Assembly: GCA_011773985.1 (NCBI GenBank)
Contig: WVWN01000053.1
Location: forward strand, 98,478 to 162,477
Direction of reading: 5' to 3'
DNA length: 64,000 bases
Source: Candidatus Zixiibacteriota bacterium
GTDB lineage: Bacteria > RBG-13-66-14 > B26-G2 > WVWN01
Shown: piece after piece, positions 53,858-62,448 of the stretch
How the letters are laid out: each line of letters begins with the position of its first letter
How positions within the stretch are numbered: the stretch's first letter is position 1
Translations under genes and position numbers: made by a program
Notes under the pieces: model-generated
Told to the model about the DNA's origin: nothing
Databases searched by the model: none
The model's input: the letters and a program-made list of their open reading frames with translations, nothing else

Positions 53858-54991
53858 ATGGCGTTATCTCTCAGTAAACTCCGACTCGTGGCCGTCGGCG
53901 GCGGCACGGGTTTGGCCACGCTGCTGCGGGGCATCAAAGGGTACGTGCGGCGGCACGACGAGGACGAGGAGGCCCCGCTCGACCTCTCGAGCTTCACGGC
54001 GATAGTTACCGTCTCCGACGACGCCGGCGCCACCGGCAAATTGATAGACGAGTTCGGCATCCTGCCGCCGGGCGACATCCGCGCCTGCCTCGCGGCGCTG
54101 GCGGACGAGGAGGTGCTGCTGTCGAAGCTCTTCCTGCACAAGTTCGTGGGCGGCGGCGCCTTCGGCGGCCAATCGTTCGGCAACCTCTTCCTCACCGCCC
54201 TCATCCAGATGAACGACGGCGACTACCTGAACGCCATCAAGGACGCGAGCCGCGTCCTCCGCGCTGAGGGAACCATATTGCCTGCGACGCTCGAGCGCGT
54301 GCGGCTTTGCGCCGAAATCGAGGGCGGCCGCGTGTTGGTGGGCGAGGACGAGTTGAACCGCAACGGCGGCCGCATAAGCCGCGTCTACCTCGCGCGCCGC
54401 GAGAACGGCGACGGCCCTCCCGAGGAAGTTGCCTGCGAGCCCATGCCGGGCGCGGTCGAGGCCATACAGGACGCGGACGTCGTGATTTTGGGGCCAGGCG
54501 GCCTGTACACGTCCATCATCCCCAACCTGCTCGTGAAGGGCATATCGGAGAGCATCAAACTGGCCAACTGCCGGACCATATACATCGCCAACGTTATGAC
54601 GCAGCCGGGGAAGACCGACGGTTACTCTCTCTCGGACCACATCCGCGAAATAAAGAAGTACGGCGGCTTCCCCGTCGACTACGTGCTCGTCAACGACCGC
54701 GAGGTCTCGCCCGCAGTCCTCGCGACGTACGAGCAGGAAGGCGCTACGCAGATATTGTTCGACCCAGAGGAATCGGACAAGGTGTCCGCGGTCTCCTTCG
54801 GCGGCGGCCGCGAGCTGTTGGTCGTCGAGGGGAGCATCATTCACACCGCGGACGTCATCGCCGAGGTCGAGGAGCAATCCATCCGGCAAGAGGCCGGCGC
54901 GGGCGACGTGGAGACGAAGACCGTCCTGCGCCACGACCCGGCCAAGTTGACGGCGGCGTTGATCGAAGTCCTGAAGGCCACGCAGAGTTAA
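53858..54991 (+). CDS. yvcK: YvcK/GlmR (CofD-like) protein
   Basis: 377 residues of the CofD-like UDP-sugar-binding family: GGGTGLATLLRGIK near the N-terminus, SDDAGATGKLIDEF and PPGDIRACLAAL. In Bacillus the homologue (YvcK/GlmR) binds UDP-GlcNAc and stimulates GlmS. Position 25 bases after glmS strongly suggests the same control here. Confidence 0.9.
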   Translation: MALSLSKLRLVAVGGGTGLATLLRGIKGYVRRHDEDEEAPLDLSSFTAIVTVSDDAGATGKLIDEFGILPPGDIRACLAALADEEVLLSKLFLHKFVGGGAFGGQSFGNLFLTALIQMNDGDYLNAIKDASRVLRAEGTILPATLERVRLCAEIEGGRVLVGEDELNRNGGRISRVYLARRENGDGPPEEVACEPMPGAVEAIQDADVVILGPGGLYTSIIPNLLVKGISESIKLANCRTIYIANVMTQPGKTDGYSLSDHIREIKKYGGFPVDYVLVNDREVSPAVLATYEQEGATQILFDPEESDKVSAVSFGGGRELLVVEGSIIHTADVIAEVEEQSIRQEAGAGDVETKTVLRHDPAKLTAALIEVLKATQS

Positions 54992-55011
54992 AAGGCCAAA
55001 GGCGAGAGGGG

Positions 55012-55707
55012 ATGAGCGAAGAGATAAAAACGGCGGCGCTTTTCGACCTCGACGCCACGGCCTACGGCGACTTCCTCGCCCGGCTCGAGTGGCCTTGGGA
55101 TATCCTCAAAGAGCTCGAGGCCCTGGCGCGCGCACTTTTGCGGGGCGTCCGCGACGGCGAGGTAATGTCGGGGGCTTATGTCTTGGGTGACGACGTCGAC
55201 ATAGGCCCGGGCACGGTGGTGGAGCCGGGCGCCGTCATAAAGGGCCCAACGGTCATCGGCGTCGACTGCGAGATTAGGGCCGGCGCGTACATCCGCGGCA
55301 ACGCCGTCGTCGCGGACCGCTGCGTAGTCGGCAACTCGAGCGAGGTCAAGAACGCGCTGATGTTGGAGGGCTCGCACGCGCCGCACTTCAACTACGTCGG
55401 CGACAGCGTCCTGGGCCTCCGCGCCAACCTCGGCGCGGGCGTCAAGCTCTCCAACTGGAAGGTCGCGGCGAATAAAAAGATAAAGTTGGCCGTCGGCGGC
55501 CGCGTCATAGATACGGGCCTTGACAAGTTCGGCGCCGTCCTCGGCGACGACGTCGAGGTAGGATGTAACTCCGTAACGAACCCGGGGACCGTCGTCGGCC
55601 CGCGCACCATAATCTACGCCAACTGCAACGTTCGCGGTTTCGTCCCCGCCGACTCGGTGGTGAAGTTGCGCCAGCGGCAAGAGGTCGTCGCGCGGCGGCG
55701 AGTTTAA
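55012..55707 (+). CDS. Left-handed beta-helix transferase, GlmU C-half-like
   Basis: 231 residues from the ATG at 55012 with AGAGGGG just upstream; longer reading in this frame only shadows yvcK. After a 50-residue helical start, hexapeptide repeats (VLGDDVDIGPGTVVEPGAVI and onward) run to the end, with the NNSSEVKNALM-like and HFNYVGDSVLG segments of GlmU acetyltransferase domains. It lacks a nucleotidyltransferase domain. Best inference is glucosamine-1-phosphate N-acetyltransferase acting between GlmS and UDP-GlcNAc. Confidence 0.8.
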   Translation: MSEEIKTAALFDLDATAYGDFLARLEWPWDILKELEALARALLRGVRDGEVMSGAYVLGDDVDIGPGTVVEPGAVIKGPTVIGVDCEIRAGAYIRGNAVVADRCVVGNSSEVKNALMLEGSHAPHFNYVGDSVLGLRANLGAGVKLSNWKVAANKKIKLAVGGRVIDTGLDKFGAVLGDDVEVGCNSVTNPGTVVGPRTIIYANCNVRGFVPADSVVKLRQRQEVVARRRV

Positions 55708-55768
55708 AATTTTATACTCGTGGCTAGAGTAAAGGCCGCGGCTGAGCCGCAGCCGAAGGTTATCCGCT

Positions 55769-57724
55769 ATGGACCGCCTCCAGGGAACCGACGGCATAAG
55801 GCGCGACGTTCGCCGGCAGGACGACCCGTCGCTCGCGGGCCTTTCGCCGTGGGACGCGTTCGTCGAGCGCGGCGTCATCACGGACGCTTTCCTCGAGGGG
55901 TACGCGTACGCCTTCGCGCGCTCGTGGCTCGAGGAGTGGCCGTCGTCGCGGGAAATAGTCGTCGGCTGGGACCCGCGCGACCCGTCGGGCGCGTTTACGG
56001 GGGCGGTAGTTCGCGGGTTGAGGAAGGGGGGCGCCACGGCCGCCGTGATGGGCATAACGCCGACGCCGGCGGTGCCGACGTACATGGCGTATCGCGGCGC
56101 CGCCGCGGGCCTGATGGTCACCGCCTCCCACAATCCCGCGGCTCAGAACGGCGTTAAAATATTCCTCGCGCCCGCGGGTCTAAAATTATTGCCGGCGGAC
56201 GACCGGCGTTTGACCGCGGCGGTCGCTGCGCTGGACTGGGAGGAAGTCGCCGGCGCCGAAACGAGCGGCGAAAAAGTCAACGCCGCGCGCGAATGGCCGG
56301 AAGTCTTCGCGGGCTTTCACCTCGCCGAGTGCAACTCCTGGCTCAGGGCCGGCGAAAAGCCGCTGGCGGATTTCGTCCTCGTCGTGGACCCGGCGCGGGG
56401 GTCGTACTCCGGCTACGCGGCGGCGGTCCTGCGGGCTTACGGCGCCGACGTCGTCGAGGTAAACGCGGACGAGGGCGACGGCCGCGTCAACTGGCGCTCG
56501 GGCGTCGCGGACCTGGAGGGCGTCGCGTCGATATCGTTCGCCGACGTCTCGAGCGGGGGCCGGCTCGGCGAATATCCGGCGCTGGCGGCGCTGGAAAGAC
56601 TCGAGGCCGCGGACGACGCGGCTCTGACGACGGGCGAATCGCTCTTGGCCGCAGTCATCTTCGACGCCGACGGCGACCGCTTCTTCCTGGCCCTTTACGA
56701 TCCTATCGGCGCCGAGTTAATCGTGTTGGGCGGCGACGAGGTGGCGATATTGCAGGCTACGGAGCTCGCGCGGCGCCTGGGGGGCGCTGACGGACGCGCT
56801 TTCATAAACACCGTCGAGAGCGACCTGGCCGTGGCCGGGGCCGCGTCGTCGCTCGGGTTCAAACCCTTCCAGAAACCGGTCGGCGACAAATGGATATTGA
56901 CCGAGGCGTGGCGCCTGGCGGCTGGCGTGGAAGGAGACCCCGGGGACGGCGCCTCATTTTCGGCTCAGCTCGAGCCCCGGTTTGCCGGGGCCGGCGAGCT
57001 CCCGCACGCGCGGGAAATACGCTACGGCGTCGGCTGCGAGGAGACGGGCCACGCCATCACCTTCGGCGAACTGGCGCGGGCTGACGGTTCGGTCGTACCG
57101 TTCGCCGCTGGCAACGGCCTGAAGTCGGCGTTGAACACGCTGGCCGCGGTCGCGACGCTAAGGAAAGAACTTACCCCCGACGAACTGTACGCTCGGCTGA
57201 GGGCGCCGTTCGAGCAGGGTCACAAGGGAAATAATTACGTCTTCTTTACGGACAAGAAGAATTTGCTCAAAGGCGCCGGGGTATACAATTTTATGGAAAA
57301 AGAGCTCAAAGGCGTCTTTAAGAAATACGCGCCGTCTTTGGCGACGAAAAAGCTTGCCTTTCCGGAGGAGCCGGATTTATTGTACCGGACCGGTTACGAC
57401 GGCGGCCGCCAGGTCTTGGCCGTATTCTGCCGGAATTCCGGGACCGAGGACAAGAGCGCGCTCTACATACGGGCCGCGAAGCCGTGGGCGGAGGTCGCCG
57501 GGGCGCTGGAAGAGGAACTTTACCCGAAATTTTACGCCGCGTTAAAGGACACCGAGGATGCGAGGAGCAGGGCGGAGCTCGCCTGGCTCGCGGGCGGCGC
57601 GCGGCCCGGGGACGAGGCGCTGCGTTGGGTCGCGGAGGGGCTCGAGCGGGTGATGAGGCCGGGGGGCCGTACGGCCCGCGGCGACGCGGTCCTCGCCGAA
57701 TTGCGTCGGGCGAAAAAGTTTTGA
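55769..57724 (+). CDS. Alpha-D-phosphohexomutase (PGM/PMM/GlmM superfamily)
   Basis: 651 residues, longer than the usual 450-550. The catalytic phosphoserine motif TASHNP, metal loop DADGDRF, sugar loop GCEETGH and phosphate loop RNSGTEDKS are all present; extra sequence lies between the domains and at the C-terminus. It interconverts hexose 6- and 1-phosphates. Its position after glmS, yvcK and the beta-helix transferase suggests glucosamine phosphate, but the EETGH loop is equally seen in glucose/mannose enzymes. GAAGGTT precedes the ATG. Confidence 0.88.
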   Translation: MDRLQGTDGIRRDVRRQDDPSLAGLSPWDAFVERGVITDAFLEGYAYAFARSWLEEWPSSREIVVGWDPRDPSGAFTGAVVRGLRKGGATAAVMGITPTPAVPTYMAYRGAAAGLMVTASHNPAAQNGVKIFLAPAGLKLLPADDRRLTAAVAALDWEEVAGAETSGEKVNAAREWPEVFAGFHLAECNSWLRAGEKPLADFVLVVDPARGSYSGYAAAVLRAYGADVVEVNADEGDGRVNWRSGVADLEGVASISFADVSSGGRLGEYPALAALERLEAADDAALTTGESLLAAVIFDADGDRFFLALYDPIGAELIVLGGDEVAILQATELARRLGGADGRAFINTVESDLAVAGAASSLGFKPFQKPVGDKWILTEAWRLAAGVEGDPGDGASFSAQLEPRFAGAGELPHAREIRYGVGCEETGHAITFGELARADGSVVPFAAGNGLKSALNTLAAVATLRKELTPDELYARLRAPFEQGHKGNNYVFFTDKKNLLKGAGVYNFMEKELKGVFKKYAPSLATKKLAFPEEPDLLYRTGYDGGRQVLAVFCRNSGTEDKSALYIRAAKPWAEVAGALEEELYPKFYAALKDTEDARSRAELAWLAGGARPGDEALRWVAEGLERVMRPGGRTARGDAVLAELRRAKKF

Positions 57725-57748
57725 CGTAGCCGCCAAATGTGGTATAAG
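57721..57748 (+). promoter_or_regulatory. Putative promoter for the HAD/TPR operon
   Basis: TTGACG (57721-57726), 16-base spacer, TATAAG (57743-57748). The -35 box contains the stop codon of the phosphohexomutase gene. Confidence 0.5.
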
Positions 57749-57768
57749 ATTTACGTCGAGGTGGCAGC

Positions 57769-58494
57769 TTGGCAATAAGTTTCGTATATTTCGACTTGGA
57801 CGACACGCTGATAGACACGACGAACGCGGTGATAGACGCGTACGCCGCGGCGCTGGCCGAGATTAAGCCGGCCGTCGTCGACGCGGGTTGCGAACCCGCT
57901 TCCGAGGCGATCGAAGAGGAGTTGATTGGCACCTTCGGTTCGACGATGCCGGACGAGTACTTCAACGCGTGGTTATACGAGGCCGGCGTGGATTCGGGCC
58001 TAAGGCGAGAGTTGGCCGCGCGGGGAACGGCGATCTTTTTACGACGCACACGGGAAATCGAGCCTTTCCCGGAGGCCAAGCCGGTTCTGGAATGGCTAGT
58101 GAAGAAGGGGGTCGGACGGGGCATCATATCGGACGGCCGCGTTGAAGAACAACGTGCCAAGCTCGAGCACGCCGGCCTGGCGCAACTAATCGGGCCCGTT
58201 TTCGTCTCCGAGGATTACCCGGTATTCAAGGGTAAGCCGAGCCTGGCGATGTTCGAGGACGCGCTCGCCGCGGCAAAGGCGCCGGCCGGAGCCGTAATGT
58301 ACGTGGGCGACCAGGCCAAGGACGTCATCGGCGCCAACCTCGCGGGCATGATATCGGTCCGCGTATTGCAGGGGTGGGCGAACCGAAAGCCGCCGTCCAA
58401 GCATTTCGCCGCGGCGCGGCCGGCCCACATTATTGCGAACCTCGGCGAGCTACCCGACGTGATCCGTCGCCATAGCGCCCCGGAGGCGGCTTAG
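57769..58494 (+). CDS. HAD-superfamily hydrolase
   Basis: 241 residues with motif I DLDDTL (9-14), motif II/III with SDGR and a Lys, and motif IV GDQAKDVIGA. Cap insertion between about 20 and 95. Probably a small-molecule phosphatase; substrate unknown. It starts at TTG with GAGGTGG 3 to 9 bases upstream. The stop abuts the next start. Confidence 0.87.
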   Translation: MAISFVYFDLDDTLIDTTNAVIDAYAAALAEIKPAVVDAGCEPASEAIEEELIGTFGSTMPDEYFNAWLYEAGVDSGLRRELAARGTAIFLRRTREIEPFPEAKPVLEWLVKKGVGRGIISDGRVEEQRAKLEHAGLAQLIGPVFVSEDYPVFKGKPSLAMFEDALAAAKAPAGAVMYVGDQAKDVIGANLAGMISVRVLQGWANRKPPSKHFAAARPAHIIANLGELPDVIRRHSAPEAA

Positions 58495-59244
58495 ATGGGT
58501 ATCGAGATCGCATTCGGAAAAGGTCGGTGGATGTACTGGACGATATTACTCGCTGTTCTCGTAGCCGTCGTGGTCGTCGTTGCGAAGCGCAAATCGCCCG
58601 AAGAGATTGCCCGGCAACGCTTGACCTGGGGCGACGAGGCGTTTAAAGGTAAAGATTACGAGCAGGCGATCGCATTCTATAAAACGGCCATAAATAACGA
58701 CCCGACGCTCTGGAGTGCGTACTTCAACCTCGCGTTGGCGTACGAGTACGTCGACGACGGAAAGGCTTTGGCCGCGTGGGAAAAGTACCTCGAGGTAGCG
58801 AAGGACGAGCCGTCGCAGAAAGAATGGCTGGCCCAGGCGCGCGACCATCGCGGCCGCCTCCGCGCCGGGCCCCATTTCACCCGGGCGGTGGACTTAAACG
58901 AGGGGGGAGATTACGAACGGGCCCGGGAGGAGTATAAGGCCGCGCTGGAGTGGAGCCCGGAAAACCTGGACATCCTGAGGCGCGCGGCCGCCAACGAGGC
59001 GGCCGCGGGCGATTACGCGGCCGCGGCCCAATACTACGAAAAGGCGCTGGCGTTAGCGCCGTACTCGATAAACATTAAGTACGATTTAGGCCGCGCGTAC
59101 GAAAATTTCGACAAAGGTAAAGCTGCGGCGCTATATGGGGAAATATTGGAGACGTATAAAACGAACCCCGGCATAACGACGGAAAAATTAAAAGACGCGC
59201 AGCGGCGGTACGTATCGCTAAGAAGGGAGGGTTACCGCGATTAA
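58495..59244 (+). CDS. Membrane-anchored TPR protein
   Basis: 249 residues: one N-terminal membrane helix (WTILLAVLVAVVVVVA, about 15-30) then four or more tetratricopeptide repeats facing the periplasm or cytoplasm. First of three adjacent TPR genes; partner proteins unknown. The start is immediately after the HAD stop. Confidence 0.82.
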   Translation: MGIEIAFGKGRWMYWTILLAVLVAVVVVVAKRKSPEEIARQRLTWGDEAFKGKDYEQAIAFYKTAINNDPTLWSAYFNLALAYEYVDDGKALAAWEKYLEVAKDEPSQKEWLAQARDHRGRLRAGPHFTRAVDLNEGGDYERAREEYKAALEWSPENLDILRRAAANEAAAGDYAAAAQYYEKALALAPYSINIKYDLGRAYENFDKGKAAALYGEILETYKTNPGITTEKLKDAQRRYVSLRREGYRD

Positions 59245-60523
59245 ACAACTGGGCTCGGGCGTAATTATTTTCTGTGTCGCCGCGGTTTGGGCCTCCGCCG
59301 CACCGCCGCGCGCGGCCAGCGCCGCCGAGGCGAGGATGCTCGAGGGGGAGGCGGCGTTCTGGGCGGGCGACTACGTGACCGCGGAGTTGGCTTTCTTCGA
59401 GGCGTTGATGGCGCACCCGGACGACGGTACGGCCCACTATTATCTGGGGAGGATCTACCAATCGCGCGGCTCGAGAAGTAACGCCGTGGAACATTACGAG
59501 GCCGCGGCCGGGCCGGCGTACCCCGAGACTTACTTCTTCCTGGGGTTGCTTTATTACGACGAACAGCGTTTCGACGAAGCCGAGGCGCGGTACCGCCGTT
59601 ATCTGGAATTTTACCCCGACGACGCCGCGGCCTGGTTCAACCTCGGCGTAACGTACGCCGCCGCAGGACGTTCCGGCGACGCCGAGGAGGCTTACCTGAA
59701 AGCGTTGACGGGGGCCCCTCGGAGCGTCGCCGCGCTCCACAACCTCGCGGTATTGTACCACCGCCGCGGGGATTTCGGGCGTGCGACCTTCTTTTGGCGG
59801 CGCCTGCTGGAGGTGGCGCCGGGCGACGCCGACGCCTACTTCGGCCTCGGATTGTCCCATTATTATGACGGCGACTACGCCGCGGCCGCTTCGGCCTTTA
59901 ACGAGGGCGGGCTGCTGGCCCCTTTGGACGGCCGATTTTTTTATCAATCGGCGCGCGCATACCTCGAGCTGAGGAAGTACGACCTGGCGGTGGGATTTTT
60001 CAAGCGCGCGTACGAGCTCGGTTACGACGAGGGCGACGTAGCGGAAGGTATGGGCCTGGCGTACGAGGAGTGGCGCCGCTACGAGAAGGCGGCGCCGCTT
60101 TTGAGGAAGGCCGCGGAGCTCAAGGGGAGCGAGGCGGGCCGGGTTTATGCGGCCTTGGGGCGGATAGAACGCGCGACGGGGCGCCCCGGCGCGGCGCTCG
60201 CGGATTTCTTCGAGGCCGCGGAGAGGCTCGAGAACGCCGCCGAAGTCCACAATCAAATCGGCGAACTTTACCTGGAGGCGGACTTGGCTTCGTGGGCCGC
60301 GGAAGCTTTTGGGCAAGCGGTGGCGGCGGAACCGTCGAATCTAGATTTTAATTATAACCTGGCCGTGGCGCGGGAACTCTCCGAACCGAAACGAGCGCCG
60401 GAGCAGTGGCGCCGGTACATAGATTTGGCGGAGGGGGCACCCGGCGAGAGGCGCCGCCTGGCCCAGGCGCGGGCCCGCCTCGAGCGGCTGCTTGAAGAGG
60501 GGCCCGAGGACGCTGCGCCGTGA
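59240..60523 (+). CDS. Exported TPR protein, apparent ATT start
   Basis: 427 residues if read from ATT at 59240. This start gives IKQLGSGVIIFCVAAVWASA, a complete signal peptide, and has AAGGGAGG (59223-59230) 9 bases upstream. The first ATG (59336) would delete the signal peptide. No ATG, GTG or TTG lies in the right place; CTG at 59249 is an alternative. The body has about ten TPR units with the usual W/Y-A-G pattern. The ATT overlaps the stop of the preceding TPR gene (GATTAA). Confidence 0.72.
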   Translation: MKQLGSGVIIFCVAAVWASAAPPRAASAAEARMLEGEAAFWAGDYVTAELAFFEALMAHPDDGTAHYYLGRIYQSRGSRSNAVEHYEAAAGPAYPETYFFLGLLYYDEQRFDEAEARYRRYLEFYPDDAAAWFNLGVTYAAAGRSGDAEEAYLKALTGAPRSVAALHNLAVLYHRRGDFGRATFFWRRLLEVAPGDADAYFGLGLSHYYDGDYAAAASAFNEGGLLAPLDGRFFYQSARAYLELRKYDLAVGFFKRAYELGYDEGDVAEGMGLAYEEWRRYEKAAPLLRKAAELKGSEAGRVYAALGRIERATGRPGAALADFFEAAERLENAAEVHNQIGELYLEADLASWAAEAFGQAVAAEPSNLDFNYNLAVARELSEPKRAPEQWRRYIDLAEGAPGERRRLAQARARLERLLEEGPEDAAP

Positions 60524-61191
60524 ACTTGGCCAATACAGCCTTAAAATTGTCCGCGTGCACCGCCGTCCTGGCCGCGGGCGGTTGTTATTGGCTCATCGGC
60601 GGCGAGGAGCACCGCCGTAAACAAGAAATAGCCGAACACACCAAGATGGCCGAGATACACGAGCTCGCGGCCAACTACGAGGGCGCCGCGGACGAATATC
60701 GGGCCGTGATCGAGCTCGCGCCCCAACTCGCCGAGGCGTATATGGGCCTCGGCAACAACCTGAATCGACTGAGCCGGTACGACGAGGCCGCGGAGGCGTA
60801 CCGTAAGGCCGTGGAGCTCGAGCCGAAGGTTTACGGCTTCCGGTTCAACCTGGGCGTAACGCTGGCGCGGGCCGAGAAGTACGAGGAGGCCGCGGCCGAA
60901 TTGAAAGTGGCGGCGACGCTGGAACCGGAAAAGGCGGAGCCGTTCGTATACTTGGGGTCGGCCTTGCGTAGCGCCGGCGACTACGAGAGCGCCGCGGCCG
61001 CGCTGGCGCGGGCCCTCGTCAACGAGCCGGGGAACACGCTGGCGCGCCTTAACCTTGCGTTGACGCTCGAAGACCTCGACCCGGCCCGCGCCGCTCACGA
61101 GTGGCGCAAGGTAAGGGACGCCCCCGACGCCCTTCCCGCGTGGCGCGAGATGGCGGAAGAGAGGTTAGCGGATTTAACGCGGGAAAAATGA
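60520..61191 (+). CDS. TPR lipoprotein-like protein
   Basis: 223 residues starting at GTG that overlaps the previous TGA. The N-terminus (KLSACTAVLAAGGC) resembles a lipoprotein signal ending at Cys22, followed by about four TPRs (e.g. AYMGLGNNLNRLSRYDEAAE). With the two genes before it, it may form one envelope-associated scaffold. Confidence 0.8.
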   Translation: MNLANTALKLSACTAVLAAGGCYWLIGGEEHRRKQEIAEHTKMAEIHELAANYEGAADEYRAVIELAPQLAEAYMGLGNNLNRLSRYDEAAEAYRKAVELEPKVYGFRFNLGVTLARAEKYEEAAAELKVAATLEPEKAEPFVYLGSALRSAGDYESAAAALARALVNEPGNTLARLNLALTLEDLDPARAAHEWRKVRDAPDALPAWREMAEERLADLTREK

Positions 61192-61245
61192 GCGGCCCGG
61201 AAAAACGGGTAATAAAAAAATCCATATGTGGTATGATTTTTTCGA

Positions 61246-61274
61246 TTGACACGGCGAGTGCAGTGTGTTACCTT
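61246..61274 (+). promoter_or_regulatory. Putative promoter for the HU gene
   Basis: Consensus TTGACA (61246-61251), 17-base spacer, TACCTT (61269-61274) preceded by an extended-10 TG at 61266-61267. Confidence 0.55.
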
Positions 61275-61307
61275 CGGGTAGAATATTTACGAAAGGAGGT
61301 CCGTGAA

Positions 61308-61586
61308 ATGCCGTTAACCAAATCGGATATTGCGCAGATAGTAGCGCAAAAGGCGGGTCTTCCCAAGAGCCGCGCGGACAGCGTCGTATCGCTCGTCTTC
61401 GATTCCATTCAAGAAAGTCTCCAGATGGGCGAACGAGTATCGATCGTTTCTTTCGGCACGTTCGATGTTCGTACGAACAAGGGCCGGATGGGCCGCAACC
61501 CGAAGACGGGCGAAACGATATACATCCCGGAAAAAAAGTCGGTCAAATTCAAGGCCGGGAAAGGTTTGAAGGAAACGGTCCGGTAA
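61308..61586 (+). CDS. HU-family DNA-binding protein
   Basis: 92 residues, typical HU length, with the family core SFGTFDVRTNKGRMGRNPKTGE that forms the DNA-binding arm. I use the ATG at 61308, which has AAAGGAGGT 7 bases upstream; the ORF extends further up but without a family match. It binds DNA as a dimer and organises the nucleoid. Own promoter and terminator. Confidence 0.95.
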   Translation: MPLTKSDIAQIVAQKAGLPKSRADSVVSLVFDSIQESLQMGERVSIVSFGTFDVRTNKGRMGRNPKTGETIYIPEKKSVKFKAGKGLKETVR

Positions 61587-61612
61587 CGGCCTTATCTTTG
61601 TAGTCCTTTACG

Positions 61613-61634
61613 AAGGGCCCGACGCGGGGCCCTT
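61613..61634 (+). terminator. Terminator after the HU gene
   Basis: An 8-bp stem AAGGGCCC / GGGCCCTT with loop GACGCG, followed by TGCCCTTTTC. Good stem, interrupted T-tract. Confidence 0.6.
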
Positions 61635-61715
61635 TGCCCTTTTCCGCCGGATGAAAAAAAACCATAATCGTCCGCACTTTTAGGCCCAGTCCGCGTATTA
61701 TATCGGGCGAAATGC

Positions 61716-61743
61716 TTGACATAGCCCGGCTTTATGTTAATAT
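61716..61743 (+). promoter_or_regulatory. Upstream putative promoter of the secreted-protein gene
   Basis: TTGACA (61716-61721), 16-base spacer, TAATAT (61738-61743). It lies upstream of, and may act in tandem with, the promoter at 61792-61820. Confidence 0.4.
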
Positions 61744-61791
61744 GCGACGAAGGCGGAGGCGGAGATATTTTGACGCCAGGCCGCAAATCGG

Positions 61792-61820
61792 TTGACTGAC
61801 TCGACGGCCTGAAGTATAGT
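61792..61820 (+). promoter_or_regulatory. Proximal putative promoter of the secreted-protein gene
   Basis: TTGACT (61792-61797), 17-base spacer, TATAGT (61815-61820), about 35 bases before the start at 61855. Confidence 0.55.
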
Positions 61821-61854
61821 AGGGGGAAGCGGTATAAAAACAGGAGAAAAAATT

Positions 61855-62379
61855 ATGAAAATATTGACGGGCGTCTTTTGCTTTACGGCGTTGTGCGCCG
61901 CGGGCCCGGCGTTCGGGGAAGATGAGGTTATCTGCCGCGACGCGAAGGTGGCCTTCGAAGTGCCGGCGCGCGGTTGGCGCGTAAACACGGATTTTACCGC
62001 GCCGGTAGCCGCCAGCCTCGAAAATAAAGACTTGAACGCGCGGATAACTGTGAGTTACACCGATTACGATATTTACGGCTTCAAGGTGGATTACGGTTTT
62101 TTGAAAGACAAGTTGGAGAAGAACGAAAAGAACAATTTCAAAGTTACGAAGCCGAATTACGACCGGATCTCGTTGGGCGGCAAAAATTTCCACTTCGGCC
62201 GCGCGGCCCGGCTCGAGTTCTCGAGTTTCGACGAGCTCGGTTACCATCATACCGTAGTGTACGCAATCGCGAACGGAACCATCGTGTGCTTCTTTTCCGC
62301 AGAGAGCCTCGAGCGCGAGTGGCCTTTGGTCGAGAAGGATTTCGAACAATTGGTGGCGTCGATACGGTTCACCCCCTGA
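61855..62379 (+). CDS. Secreted protein of unknown function
   Basis: 174 residues with a signal peptide (MKILTGVFCFTALCAAGPAFG). The mature part has alternating strands and one long Lys/Glu/Asn-rich helix and reads like a small PsbP/DcrB-type alpha-beta fold, but this is only a resemblance. AGGAG lies 8 bases before the ATG. It is a single-gene unit with tandem promoters and a strong terminator, which suggests its own regulation. Confidence 0.75.
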   Translation: MKILTGVFCFTALCAAGPAFGEDEVICRDAKVAFEVPARGWRVNTDFTAPVAASLENKDLNARITVSYTDYDIYGFKVDYGFLKDKLEKNEKNNFKVTKPNYDRISLGGKNFHFGRAARLEFSSFDELGYHHTVVYAIANGTIVCFFSAESLEREWPLVEKDFEQLVASIRFTP

Positions 62380-62412
62380 TGGTCGTATAAAAACAGACGC
62401 CGAGAAAATCGG

Positions 62413-62437
62413 GCCCGGTCTTCGACCGGGCTTTTTT
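62413..62437 (+). terminator. Rho-independent terminator
   Basis: Stem GCCCGGTC / GACCGGGC with loop TTC, directly followed by six T. It separates the bacterial genes from the phage-like module. Confidence 0.85.
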
Positions 62438-62448
62438 ATTGGACGGTA

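Noticed and set aside
54307-55011. N-terminal extension of the beta-helix transferase
   Set aside because: It shadows yvcK; the ATG at 55012 has its own ribosome site.
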